A DNA stretch of 45,779 nt from a bacterium. GTDB lineage: Bacteria; Patescibacteriota; Doudnabacteria; UBA920; VMFF01. Below the pieces are notes generated by a model, which was not told where the DNA came from, did no database searches, and saw only the letters and a program-made list of their open reading frames with translations. The position numbers were made by a program, and so were the translations under genes. The stretch covers positions 1 through 45,779 of the forward strand of contig JAJZOG010000017.1 of assembly GCA_021811585.1 (NCBI GenBank). Direction: 5' to 3'. Shown here one piece after another: positions 29,797 through 39,342 of this stretch. Each line of letters starts with the position of its first letter. Position 1 is the first letter of the stretch.

Positions 29797-30222
29797 GATA
29801 TTAAATATTTGCCCTTACGGGCGTTTAAAGCCGGTTTCGGCGGCTTTTCACCGCCCTTGATGCAGGGCTTAAACTTTTTAAGCCCTAAACCAAAGGCGGT
29901 GGAAAACACTTGCATAGAAACCAACTTAACAACGCTTGCAATTAAGTCGGATTTACAAGCTACAAACCTTGCACTTCCCTTATGGTCAAAGACCTACAAA
30001 CCTTTTTTGTTTTGTTTTTGTTTAAAACTATTTTTGCCTGATTGGCTCAGGAAAGCCTAGTTTTTGTTTTTGTTTTCAAACAGCCCGCGACTTAATCGGG
30101 CTATAACGAGAAGTAACAAGAGAACTGCCCCCAAACCTTTTGGGAGCAAATCCCTGTTTATAGCTTGAAATTTATTGAGGTTTTAAAGAACTAAGTTTGC
30201 TTGCGCTGTGGAAATCTCTTAC
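29775..30222 (-). ncRNA. Candidate ~450-nt structured noncoding RNA of unknown class
   Basis: Promoter, many perfect hairpins, A-rich single-stranded linkers, terminator; no convincing ORF on either strand. Confidence 0.6.
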
Positions 30223-30228
30223 ATAAAC

Positions 30229-30258
30229 ATATTAACACGCAATACGCATAAATGTCAA
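30229..30258 (-). promoter_or_regulatory. Predicted promoter of the ncRNA candidate
   Basis: TTGACA-18-TAATAT on minus. Confidence 0.65.
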
Positions 30259-30368
30259 TAATTGCTTGTATTTTTGGCTTAAGAAAGAGTAAAATCCATG
30301 CTTTGTTGTACAATTTTGGTCTGGAAAACTCTGTTGATAAGCTATGCATATCCACAGGATAAATGGCT

Positions 30369-32681
30369 TTAGCTTTTAATTTCAACAAAAGATAAAGATG
30401 CAAGGTAATCCAAAAAATATTGGCCATAATCCTTGCGTATTTTTGGGTCTGTTATATAAATCTTCTCTAAATCGTGTCCGTAGAAAAAACGGATCAGGGT
30501 ATGAAAATTATATAAAGCCCGGGGTATGTTAAATTCTATAAATTGGTTCTTATATTTTTGCGCCTGTGCCGCGAAAAGCGGGTGGGTGAATTGGTCAAAG
30601 GGCAAGCGCGTAATAACCAAGCTTTTTACTTTTAAATTTTTATGGATTTGCCTGGCAATAAACCTGTCGGTTGCGAGCAACAAGCTGTTCTCATGTATGG
30701 AAAAATTATCAAGCATTTTCGTGGGCCCTCCTGAAAACCCCTGGGCAAAAACTTTGAATTTTTTTTGCAAAGTTTTAAAATTCGCTTCGTAAAATTCCCT
30801 GATGAAATTCGAGCTCGGCATAATCACAGCCGCAGGGCAACCGATCTCCTCGGCCAAATCCAAAATCTTGGCCGGTTCCTGGCCGATATCGGTTCTGATA
30901 TGGACTTCCAGTTTTTTTCTCAATTCTTGCTGGCCGATATTTTTAACTGAGAAATTTTTTAAAGCCAGCCGCGCGATAAAATATTGCACCAGCGCGTTGG
31001 AACCGAGCGAAGCCGTAAACAAAATATTTTCCCGGCTGCCCAGCGTTTGGTCCGCAAGCTTTGCCAGATCCAGCGGGCTGCTGTGAAAAACCAAGCGGGC
31101 TTCGTAAATTTCCACCCACTTGATTTGGTTTTCCCGGGGAACAAAAAAATTTAGGAGCTCGCTGTTAAGCCGGTTAATCCCTTCGGATCCAAGCCGCGCA
31201 TTGAACTTCGCCATTTTTTCAATGAAATTGCCTGAGAGCCGTTCAATATTTTTATAAGCATCCGAATTGGCCGCAGAAGCATCCAGTAGAATATGCGCGG
31301 CCTCGGGATTCATTTTTTTAAAGTTCATGCTCGCCAAGCCGAAGAACAAATCAATCTCCGCAAGCGCCTGCGAGGATGTTTCGCGCAGCGCCACAGAACC
31401 CGTACCCAAAACAGGATCGCAAATCTGCTTGACCGCGTAAATATAATCGTTCCAGGAAATCTTTTTGCTGGCAATGTATGTGAGGGCGTTTTCAAAATTA
31501 TTTATATCCAAAATAATTATCTTTCTTGAACCGTATTCTTCGCGCCACTGCGGGGAAATGAAAAGCGAATACTCCATGGCCACGATTTTTTCTTTCTTGG
31601 GAAAAGGCCAGGCGCCATTGTCTCCCTCGCAGCTTACAAGCGCTCTGTATTGATTGCCGAAAAAAGAAAAATTCAAATCCAAAAGCGTCTGCGTTTGCCA
31701 GTTTAAATGCCTCCAAACCATTATTTTAGCCAAAAAAATTGAAATTTCCGGGGGAAATTGCGCCCTTTTTTTCAAAAGTTTTTCAAAACGTTCGGGGCTA
31801 AAAACATCAACATCCTCGAAAACCGGGCTTACAAGCTTGTACTGCCATAGCCGGCATAAGATTTTTTTGTTTGGAACCACAAGCAATGTTTTTTCTTTCA
31901 ATTTCGAAAGCCCGCCGTAAACATAATTTTGATAATCAAAGCCCAGCGGAAAAGTTATGATTTGCCCGGATTCTTGCAAGGCCTGCGTTATTTCCGCGCT
32001 TTGCGATATTTCCAAAGGCGCGGCCCGATCTTCCGCAACATGCGGCGGCATTTCTTCCTTGAGCAATTCCAAAAAAACAGGATCAGTGGATTCGAAAAGC
32101 GCGCGGATTTCTTTTCGCAATTCCTCCGGCAAAGAACAATTGATGCCCAAGAGCTTTTCCAAAATCTGCAGGGAGGCCTTGCTGTCCGCCAGCGCCCTGT
32201 GCGCCGACCTATGTTCAACCCGAAAAAAATTCACTACCGCTTCCAAATTATAAGAAGCAAATGTCGGCAAAAATATTTGGGCCAAATCCAGGGTATCGAT
32301 TTTTTTCCCGGAAAATTTTATTCCATATGCCTCTAAAAATCTGATATCAAAAGAAATATTATGCCCGACAATAATGCAATCCCGCACCAAATTTTGGATA
32401 TCATCGGATTTATCTCGAAACGCAGGGGCGTTTTCCATCTCTTCAGCCGTGATTCCCGTAAGCGCCAATATCCTTGCTGGCACTTCTTTTGCGGGCTTAA
32501 AAACAGAATCCCATTCCTGAATAATGCGGGTTTTGCCGCCGCTGATTTCAAAAATTACAATGCCAACCTCGAGAATATCTCCTTCAGCAGCATCAAAATT
32601 CGATGTTTCTATATCCAAACTGCAATATTTGGTTTGATTCTTTTCCGCTCTCAAATAAATCAATATAAATAATAAATACAA
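30369..32681 (-). CDS. DnaQ-like 3'-5' exonuclease fused to a degenerate DinG-like helicase region
   Basis: DEDDh motifs SLDIETSNF, GHNISFDIRFL, HRALADSKAS; C-terminal DinG-like layout ending TDPKIRKDYGQYFLDYL but no Walker A. Confidence 0.8.
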   Translation of the reverse strand: MYLLFILIYLRAEKNQTKYCSLDIETSNFDAAEGDILEVGIVIFEISGGKTRIIQEWDSVFKPAKEVPARILALTGITAEEMENAPAFRDKSDDIQNLVRDCIIVGHNISFDIRFLEAYGIKFSGKKIDTLDLAQIFLPTFASYNLEAVVNFFRVEHRSAHRALADSKASLQILEKLLGINCSLPEELRKEIRALFESTDPVFLELLKEEMPPHVAEDRAAPLEISQSAEITQALQESGQIITFPLGFDYQNYVYGGLSKLKEKTLLVVPNKKILCRLWQYKLVSPVFEDVDVFSPERFEKLLKKRAQFPPEISIFLAKIMVWRHLNWQTQTLLDLNFSFFGNQYRALVSCEGDNGAWPFPKKEKIVAMEYSLFISPQWREEYGSRKIIILDINNFENALTYIASKKISWNDYIYAVKQICDPVLGTGSVALRETSSQALAEIDLFFGLASMNFKKMNPEAAHILLDASAANSDAYKNIERLSGNFIEKMAKFNARLGSEGINRLNSELLNFFVPRENQIKWVEIYEARLVFHSSPLDLAKLADQTLGSRENILFTASLGSNALVQYFIARLALKNFSVKNIGQQELRKKLEVHIRTDIGQEPAKILDLAEEIGCPAAVIMPSSNFIREFYEANFKTLQKKFKVFAQGFSGGPTKMLDNFSIHENSLLLATDRFIARQIHKNLKVKSLVITRLPFDQFTHPLFAAQAQKYKNQFIEFNIPRALYNFHTLIRFFYGHDLEKIYITDPKIRKDYGQYFLDYLASLSFVEIKS

Positions 32682-32734
32682 AAGGGCAAATTAATTGCCC
32701 TTATAGAAATTATAACACATGTCTACCTGAAATA

Positions 32735-33772
32735 TTAGTCCTCGCCTGAAATTTCCGCAGGCACTTCTCCGTTCCTGAACCTTTCCCTTATATTTTTATC
32801 AATTTCCGCAAGCACCGGCTCGTTTTGTTTGAGAAAGGCCTTGGCGTTTTCCCTGCCAATACCGAGCTTTGTATCGCCGAAAGAAAACGTGTTGCCGGTT
32901 TTGGAAACCACCCCATAAGCCGTGCCGGCATCCAACACATCCCCTGACCTGGAAATGCCTTCGTTATACATGATATCAAATTCTGCTGTCCGGAATGGGG
33001 CAGCCACCTTGTTTTTTACAACTTTTACTTTTACGCGCGAGCCCATAATTTTATCGCCCTGCTTTATTTGTGCGGTTTTCCGCACTTCCAGGCGCACGGA
33101 GGCATAAAACTTCAGGGCATTCCCGCCTGTTGTTGTTTCTGGATTCCCAAACATTACCCCGATTTTCATGCGAATCTGGTTAATAAATATGACTGTTGAT
33201 TTGGATTTGGAAATTATCCCGGTAAGCTTGCGCAATGCCTGTGACATAAGCCGCGCCTGCAAGCCCATGTGGCTATCTCCCATTTCACCTTCAATTTCAG
33301 CGCGCGGTGTCAAAGCTGCCACAGAATCAATAACAATAATATCAACAGCATTGCTGCGCACCAAGGTTTCCGTAATATCCAGGGCTTGTTCGCCGGTATC
33401 TGGCTGCGAAATTAAAAGATCATTAAGTTTAACACCAATTTTCCCGGCATATTCCGGGTCCATGGCATGTTCCGCATCAATAAATGCCGCCACCCCGCCT
33501 CTTTTTTGAATTTCCGCAATCATATGCAGTGCCAATGTGGTTTTGCCCGAGGATTCTGGCCCGTAAATCTCAATAATTCTGCCTCTCGGAATACCTCCGA
33601 CGCCAAGCGCCAAATCCAAAGATATTGAACCTGTTGGTATTGATTCAACATTTAATGTCTTATTGTCTTCCAGGGTCATTATTGCGCCTTCGCCGAATTT
33701 GTCTTTAATTTGCGCCAGCGCGGCTGCCACTGCTTTTAATCTGCCGTCATTTGCTTCTTTATGTTTTGCCAT
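32735..33772 (-). CDS. recA: Recombinase RecA
   Basis: [68 protein letters not shown]. Confidence 0.97.
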   Translation of the reverse strand: MAKHKEANDGRLKAVAAALAQIKDKFGEGAIMTLEDNKTLNVESIPTGSISLDLALGVGGIPRGRIIEIYGPESSGKTTLALHMIAEIQKRGGVAAFIDAEHAMDPEYAGKIGVKLNDLLISQPDTGEQALDITETLVRSNAVDIIVIDSVAALTPRAEIEGEMGDSHMGLQARLMSQALRKLTGIISKSKSTVIFINQIRMKIGVMFGNPETTTGGNALKFYASVRLEVRKTAQIKQGDKIMGSRVKVKVVKNKVAAPFRTAEFDIMYNEGISRSGDVLDAGTAYGVVSKTGNTFSFGDTKLGIGRENAKAFLKQNEPVLAEIDKNIRERFRNGEVPAEISGED

Positions 33773-33803
33773 AAAATTGGTAATTAGTAATTAAACGTTT
33801 CCA

Positions 33804-33908
33804 AACTATTAACTATCACCTATCATCTACCATCTACCAACTATCAACTATCACCTACCATCTATCAACTACAAACTATCAACTATCATCTACCGCCTAC
33901 TAACTACT
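33804..33908 (+). repeat. Degenerate heptamer array (15 units)
   Basis: aactatt-aactatc-acctatc-atctacc-atctacc-aactatc-aactatc-acctacc-atctatc-aactaca-aactatc-aactatc-atctacc-gcctact-aactact. Confidence 0.9.
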
Positions 33909-33955
33909 ATACATTACCGTAAAATAATATTCAAAAAATTAAGTTATTTTTAATC

Positions 33956-34966
33956 TTAATGCGCCTGGTTCAAACTATCCAACGTAAACGGCACATTTTG
34001 GAGCACTTCGCCATCGCGCCCAAGCTTGCCCAAATCCTTTCCATTCATTTGCACATAAGTGCTTCCCGCATCCCCCGTACTAATAAGAACCTGTTTTTGG
34101 GCCGTGTATGTCTTGCTTTCTCCGGCAGCAATATTTACGTTATCAGACGGCTGGTTATCAACCTGGACAATAAGCCAAGTTGGCCTGGGGTGCACGGAAA
34201 TTGTCAAACTTATTGAAGCCGCGCTGCTTGCCGCGTTCGCCGAAGAGAGCGTGGCATTTTGCTGCGGAACTTCGGCAATCACAAACATTTGTTTCTTGTT
34301 GGTTTTGCCGAAATTGCTTTGCGCGGAAAAATCCAATTCCTGCCTGCCTGGGCTCAAACTTATCAGCTGCTTAAAATTGCCCGCAGTATCCACTGCCACG
34401 GATTGGCCGTTAATGCTTAAATTCACTCCTGGATCTGTTTTCCCCTGCACCACAACCGAAGAGGACTGTATTATTTGGCCGTCTTTTGGCTGAGCAACAT
34501 CTATAAGCGGTGGCCTGTTTATGGAATGAATCTGATAAAACAGATAGCCGAGTATAAAAATGATGAAAAAGGCCATTAACGCAAAAGCAATTGTTTTCGG
34601 GGTGATAATAAATTTATGCGGGGCATATTCCTTATAAACATTGCGCCGCTTATTAATATTATCGTGTATTTCACGCTCTTTTTTATACTGCCGGATCAAG
34701 GCCTCGTAATCAACCATGTAAAGCTCGGCAAGCTTCTTTAGAAATCCGCGCACATAAACATCCGCGGGCAGCTTGTGATAATGACCCTGCTCAAGCGCTT
34801 CGATAAACTTCTCCGATATGTTCGTTATTTTTGCAACCTGTTTTATATCGTATGAAAAGCTGCCCCTTGCATGGCTCAAATATTCGGGCAAGGTTTCCAT
34901 ATTTATTTTTTTGGTTTCGAAAATCCCGTCCATGCGCACCGCCTTTTCGTAAAAATTATTCCTCAA
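33956..34966 (-). CDS. RodZ-like membrane protein (cytoplasmic HTH, TM, extracytoplasmic Ig-like region)
   Basis: IKQVAKITNISEKFIEALEQGHYHKLPADVYVRGFLKKLAELYMVD; TM; VDVAQPKDG-type Ig-like segment. Confidence 0.8.
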   Translation of the reverse strand: MRNNFYEKAVRMDGIFETKKINMETLPEYLSHARGSFSYDIKQVAKITNISEKFIEALEQGHYHKLPADVYVRGFLKKLAELYMVDYEALIRQYKKEREIHDNINKRRNVYKEYAPHKFIITPKTIAFALMAFFIIFILGYLFYQIHSINRPPLIDVAQPKDGQIIQSSSVVVQGKTDPGVNLSINGQSVAVDTAGNFKQLISLSPGRQELDFSAQSNFGKTNKKQMFVIAEVPQQNATLSSANAASSAASISLTISVHPRPTWLIVQVDNQPSDNVNIAAGESKTYTAQKQVLISTGDAGSTYVQMNGKDLGKLGRDGEVLQNVPFTLDSLNQAH

Positions 34967-37199
34967 AATCGCTGTTATCGGTTTCTTCTATTGTCTGATA
35001 ATCTTCATCTGCAATCGAAACCATTTCGCCGCCGCTGGCATACACTTCTCTTGGCTTGGCTCCGTCTCCAGGGCCGATAATGCCGCGCTCCTCAAGGAGA
35101 TCCAGCAACCGCGCCGCGCGCGCATAACCGACGCGCAACCGCCTTTGCAGTAAAGAAGCGGATGCCTTGCCTGCCTGGCGGACAACATTTTCCGCTTCCT
35201 GCAGCAGTTCATCCCCGCCGTCATCAGAAGCGCCAAAACCCGGGAGAGATGCGCCTGTTTTCGGCTTTTCCAAAATCTCTTCATTATATATGACGGCGCC
35301 TGTCTGGATTTTGAAAAAGTCCACGACGCGTTTCACCTCTTTTTCGCCGACATAATTTCCTTGAATGCGCTTCGGCTTTTGAATTTCAGCGGTAACAAAA
35401 AGCATATCTCCGTTTCCCAAAAGTTTTTCAGCTCCGGAAGAATCCAAAATCGTGCGGCTATCAACTTGCGATGCCACGGCAAAAGCAATCCTGGAAGTAA
35501 TGTTTGCCTTAATAAGGCCTGTTATGATCTCAACAGAAGGCCTTTGGGTTGCCAACACAAGATGAATGCCAACAGCGCGCGCCATTTGCGAGAGCCGCAC
35601 AATGGCAGCTTCCACATCATTCTGTGCGACTGCCATAAGATCCGCCAGCTCATCAACAATAATTATAATGTAATGCATTTGGGCAGGCGCGGATTCGTTG
35701 TATTCCCCTATGTTTCGCTTGTTCGCCTCTGACAAAAGCTTGTATCTCCTGTCCATTTCCGCGACAGCCCATTTCAAGGCATTTACGGCTTTGTCGTGGT
35801 CAATAACAACAGGCGTGAGCAAATGCGGTATGCCGTTATACAAATTCAATTCCACGCGCTTGGGATCTATAACTATAAATTTAACATCCTGCGGCGTATT
35901 CCTGTATAAAAGGGATATGAAAAGGGAATTGATGCAAACGCTTTTTCCGGTGCCGGTCGCCCCGGCAATAAGCAAATGCGGCATACGCGCCAAATCAGAA
36001 ACCATGGGATGCCCGGCAACGTCGCGGCCCAAAGCAAAAGCCAGCTTTGATGCGTGCTTAACAAAATTTTCCGTCTGTAAAACTTCGCGCAGGCGCACGA
36101 TAGTACTGGATTTGTTCGGGATTTCAATGCCAACCAGCGCCTTGCCGGGAATAGGCAGTTCCATGCGCAGCGAATGCGCTGAAAGCGCCAAGGCCAAATC
36201 ATTCTGCAAGGCCGCAATTTGCGAAAGCTTCACGCCGACTGCCGGACGCAAAGTGTATTGCGTGACCGTGGGGCCCACATTTACTTCTCCCATCTCAACT
36301 TCAATCCCAAAATCAGCCAGCGCTTTCTGAATAATAGAAACATTCATCTCTATATTCCCGCTGTCAACGGGATTTTTTGCGTCTTCAAGCAAATCAAACG
36401 AGGGCAATTTCCAATCTTTGCGGTCGTCCAAAACCATTGCCGGCAAAGAAATTTGCGCTGATTCCGGCTCGATTATTTTAAGCGGTGCCAGCTTCTGCGG
36501 TTCTCTTTTTTCGGCCTTGCCGGCGTCAACGGCCTTGTTATTTTCCGAAACCTTTTCGGAAATAAATCCCGCCTTGCCCATTTCATTTATTTTAATAGGC
36601 CCGACTTCATAATTTACTTTTATATTTTCCCTTGCCGGCTTTTCGTTTTCCGCTGGGAACTTAGGCATTAAATCTCTTATGGAAATATCAAAGGTAATTA
36701 AAAGCGCTATGAATGCCAGCGCCAAGAGGATTATCGCGCCGGCCCAGAATCCTACAAGCGAAAAAAACGGGTATGCAAACAAGGCGCCAAGATAACCGCC
36801 GCCTTTGTGCGCTGAAACCAAATCCAAGGCAGAAGCGCCTCCTTTCATATAAACAAGGTGGATTAAGCCGGCTACAGCGCCTGCCAGCAGAAACGCTCCT
36901 ATATATGTGCGGACATAAAACGATTGGTGCTTTTTTTCGGCATCAATTTTCTGCCTGTACAAAGCCAAGCCAATTATTAAAAATACAAACGGGATAAAAT
37001 AGGCAATAAATCCAAACCCGAATCTTAAAGCAGAATCTATATACGCACCGGTTACTCCTGCAAGGTTAAAGAGCGAGAACAGGGCAATAAAAAAAAGGGC
37101 AATAAAAATGATAACAGCAATGCCCTTTTTGGTTTCAGCGCTTAAATGCAAGGACGGCTTTGGAATAAGATGTTCGGATTTTTTTAGTTTCTTTGGCAT
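34956..37199 (-). CDS. ftsK: DNA translocase FtsK/SpoIIIE
   Basis: TM N-terminus, MPHLLIAGATGTGKSVCINSLFISLL, ILATQRPS-like motif (VLATQRPSVEIITGLIKANITSRIAF), winged-helix gamma domain. Confidence 0.95.
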   Translation of the reverse strand: MPKKLKKSEHLIPKPSLHLSAETKKGIAVIIFIALFFIALFSLFNLAGVTGAYIDSALRFGFGFIAYFIPFVFLIIGLALYRQKIDAEKKHQSFYVRTYIGAFLLAGAVAGLIHLVYMKGGASALDLVSAHKGGGYLGALFAYPFFSLVGFWAGAIILLALAFIALLITFDISIRDLMPKFPAENEKPARENIKVNYEVGPIKINEMGKAGFISEKVSENNKAVDAGKAEKREPQKLAPLKIIEPESAQISLPAMVLDDRKDWKLPSFDLLEDAKNPVDSGNIEMNVSIIQKALADFGIEVEMGEVNVGPTVTQYTLRPAVGVKLSQIAALQNDLALALSAHSLRMELPIPGKALVGIEIPNKSSTIVRLREVLQTENFVKHASKLAFALGRDVAGHPMVSDLARMPHLLIAGATGTGKSVCINSLFISLLYRNTPQDVKFIVIDPKRVELNLYNGIPHLLTPVVIDHDKAVNALKWAVAEMDRRYKLLSEANKRNIGEYNESAPAQMHYIIIIVDELADLMAVAQNDVEAAIVRLSQMARAVGIHLVLATQRPSVEIITGLIKANITSRIAFAVASQVDSRTILDSSGAEKLLGNGDMLFVTAEIQKPKRIQGNYVGEKEVKRVVDFFKIQTGAVIYNEEILEKPKTGASLPGFGASDDGGDELLQEAENVVRQAGKASASLLQRRLRVGYARAARLLDLLEERGIIGPGDGAKPREVYASGGEMVSIADEDYQTIEETDNSDFEE

Positions 37200-37229
37200 G
37201 TAGGCATTTTAATATAAAAGCGGGAAAAT

Positions 37230-37265
37230 TAAAACCGCCGTATTCCCATGCGGCGGCTTTTTGAA
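37230..37265 (-). terminator. Rho-independent terminator of the ftsK gene
   Basis: ccgccg-catgggaata-cggcgg followed by TTTTAATTTT on minus. Confidence 0.65.
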
Positions 37266-37280
37266 CGATTCGGAAGGCCT

Positions 37281-37814
37281 TTAGCCCTTAACCCTTATTT
37301 TCTTTGTCTTTGCTTTTGCTGCTTTGGGCAAAATAATGGTAAGGATGCCGTCTTTCAAATCCGCATCCACGCCTTCGCTGTCTATATCAACCGGCAAAAT
37401 AACGCTCCTGGAAAATCCGCCCCAATAGCATTCCTGATAAAAATAATCTTCCTGGGCAATTTTTTCTTCGCGCTTGCGTTCGCCTTTTATGGTGACCATA
37501 TCATTGGCAATGGTAATGTCCAAATCCTCCGGCGTCACGCCGGCAATGGTGGATTTAATGATAACATTATCCTTGGTCTGGTAAACGTCTATGTTCAACT
37601 GGCCTTCATAATCAGAAAGCCATTCTTCGTTTTCATTGCTCTCGCTTGTTTCATTGGCAACAGATGTTTCATCTGGAGCGCTCACTTCTTCGGCATATTC
37701 CTCGGCTTGGGGCGCTTGCGCATATTGCGGCTGCTCCATGGAAACATTTACCGGCTGGGGCGCTTCTTCGCCGCCCATAAGTTTTCCAAAAAAAGATTTC
37801 TTTTCTTTAGGCAT
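37281..37814 (-). CDS. Hsp20/alpha-crystallin small heat shock protein
   Basis: LNIDVYQTKDNVIIKSTIAGVTPEDLDITIANDMVTIKGER...GGFSRSVILPVDID. Confidence 0.9.
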   Translation of the reverse strand: MPKEKKSFFGKLMGGEEAPQPVNVSMEQPQYAQAPQAEEYAEEVSAPDETSVANETSESNENEEWLSDYEGQLNIDVYQTKDNVIIKSTIAGVTPEDLDITIANDMVTIKGERKREEKIAQEDYFYQECYWGGFSRSVILPVDIDSEGVDADLKDGILTIILPKAAKAKTKKIRVKG

Positions 37815-37878
37815 TTATTTCAATACGTTATTATTTGTCTTCATACTACTTATTATCAAAGATATTGTCAAACAAGTT

Positions 37879-38958
37879 TCACAATTTTGCAAAGGCGTCC
37901 TTTATTACGGATTCATCCTTAAAAATTTCCGCCAGAGCGGGATTGTTTCCCAGCTGATTTCTGAATTTTTTGGACTCCAGTTCGCCTTTAATTTCCACGG
38001 AAATATCAGGCACAAGCGGCATGACCAAGTTTTTGCTTAACAAATACTTGTAATTTAGCTTTTCCTGCCCAGGCATGCAGGCATTAATTTGCATGGGCAG
38101 GCGAAACCTCAAACATTCTGCCACAGTAAGCCCGCCGGGCTTGCCAACCAAAATATCGGCGACAGCATAAAGCTCTTCCATATTATTATAATAGCCGAAC
38201 ACAGCGACATCCGCGCTGCCGGAATAATATTCCCGCATATTTTCAAAAAGCTTTTTGTTTTTCCCGCAGACAATTATGATTTTAATATTTTTGCCGCGAA
38301 GTTTCTCTATTTCGGCTTTTTTGAGATAAACGCCCAAGCTCCCGCCGGAAAAAAGCACAACCATATCCTCCTCCCCTATTTTTAATTTTTCTTTAATCTG
38401 CGGCAGCGAAAACTTTTGTTTTGGCTTTAGGGTAATTCCGCAAACCGCGATTTTTGATTCCGGTATTCCCATGCCCTGCATCTCTTCTTTTTGCTCTTTT
38501 ATGTTTGCCAAAAAAAGATCTGCATTTTTGAAAACCCAATAAGGGTGCAAATGATAATCAGAAAAGGCAATCACGAATTTCCCCATGAAAAGTTTTTTCT
38601 TTTTAAGATAAGAGACAATTGCGGAAGGATTTACCTGGGTAGTCAAGACAATATCATATTTTTTTTGGCGGATTAAATTCAAGGCCTTTTTGGATCTTAG
38701 GCCCGCAACCGACACGCGCAACGGCAATGTTAATTTCAAAAATAATTTGTTGTTATAAAAAAAATCCCACAGCCACGGTGCGCGATTTAAAATCCACAAA
38801 TAAAGGCCTGCCCCTTTATCCACAAGTTTTCCTTTTTCCAGATGCAAGGTATCAACCAAATCCACTTCATAATCTGCAGATAAAACAGCCCCGATATTCT
38901 CAGCAATCTTCTTGTGCCCTTCGCCTACCGAAGTATATAAAATTAAAATTTTCTTCAT
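37879..38958 (-). CDS. MGDG-synthase/MurG-like glycosyltransferase
   Basis: ILYTSVGEGHKKIAENI, FSGGSLGVY, VGKPGGLTVAECLRFRLPM. Confidence 0.85.
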   Translation of the reverse strand: MKKILILYTSVGEGHKKIAENIGAVLSADYEVDLVDTLHLEKGKLVDKGAGLYLWILNRAPWLWDFFYNNKLFLKLTLPLRVSVAGLRSKKALNLIRQKKYDIVLTTQVNPSAIVSYLKKKKLFMGKFVIAFSDYHLHPYWVFKNADLFLANIKEQKEEMQGMGIPESKIAVCGITLKPKQKFSLPQIKEKLKIGEEDMVVLFSGGSLGVYLKKAEIEKLRGKNIKIIIVCGKNKKLFENMREYYSGSADVAVFGYYNNMEELYAVADILVGKPGGLTVAECLRFRLPMQINACMPGQEKLNYKYLLSKNLVMPLVPDISVEIKGELESKKFRNQLGNNPALAEIFKDESVIKDAFAKL

Positions 38959-39230
38959 GCCGATTTAATTTGTGCGAAAAAGAAGAGCATTGTGAGGGAG
39001 AAATTATTGGCTGCCCTCGCTTTCGTCGCCGCTGAATTTCGCATTTTGCGTTGCAAATGCACTGAAAACTTTATATCAGCTCTGCCCTATATGGGTGCGT
39101 TAAGGATTCTGATCTTAGGTGATTTATTTCAAAATGATTTTTCATAATAAATCTGTTTATAAATTTATAAATCTATTTTATTGCGCTTTGCGCCGAGGCA
39201 ACCACTTTCAATTTCGCTGAATGTAAAATA

Positions 39231-39320
39231 TGGCGGAAGAGGTGGGATTCGAACCCACGGTACCCTTGCGGATACACCGCATTTCGAGTGCGGCCCATTC
39301 GACCACTCTGGCACTCTTCC
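39231..39320 (-). tRNA. tRNA-Ser(CGA), CCA encoded
   Basis: Class II cloverleaf GGAAGAG...; anticodon loop CTCGAAA; long variable arm. Confidence 0.93.
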
Positions 39321-39342
39321 GTGCTTAACATATTTAATTTGG

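Noticed and set aside
29809-30060. 83-aa plus-strand ORF inside the ncRNA candidate
   Set aside because: Low protein-likeness, no ribosome-binding site, and overlaps multiple perfect hairpins
29775-30222. ncRNA candidate as RNase P RNA or tmRNA
   Set aside because: No GAGGAAAGUC or other P4-region signature, no tRNA-like T-arm/CCA and no A...ALAA tag reading frame were seen; a covariance-model search is still needed
4714-33908. Heptamer arrays as a CRISPR array
   Set aside because: Units are 7 bp, contiguous and without spacers; no cas genes in the window
39130-39180. Short direct repeats (ataaatct / tttataaat)
   Set aside because: Low-complexity AT-rich intergenic sequence; not distinguishable from background by eye
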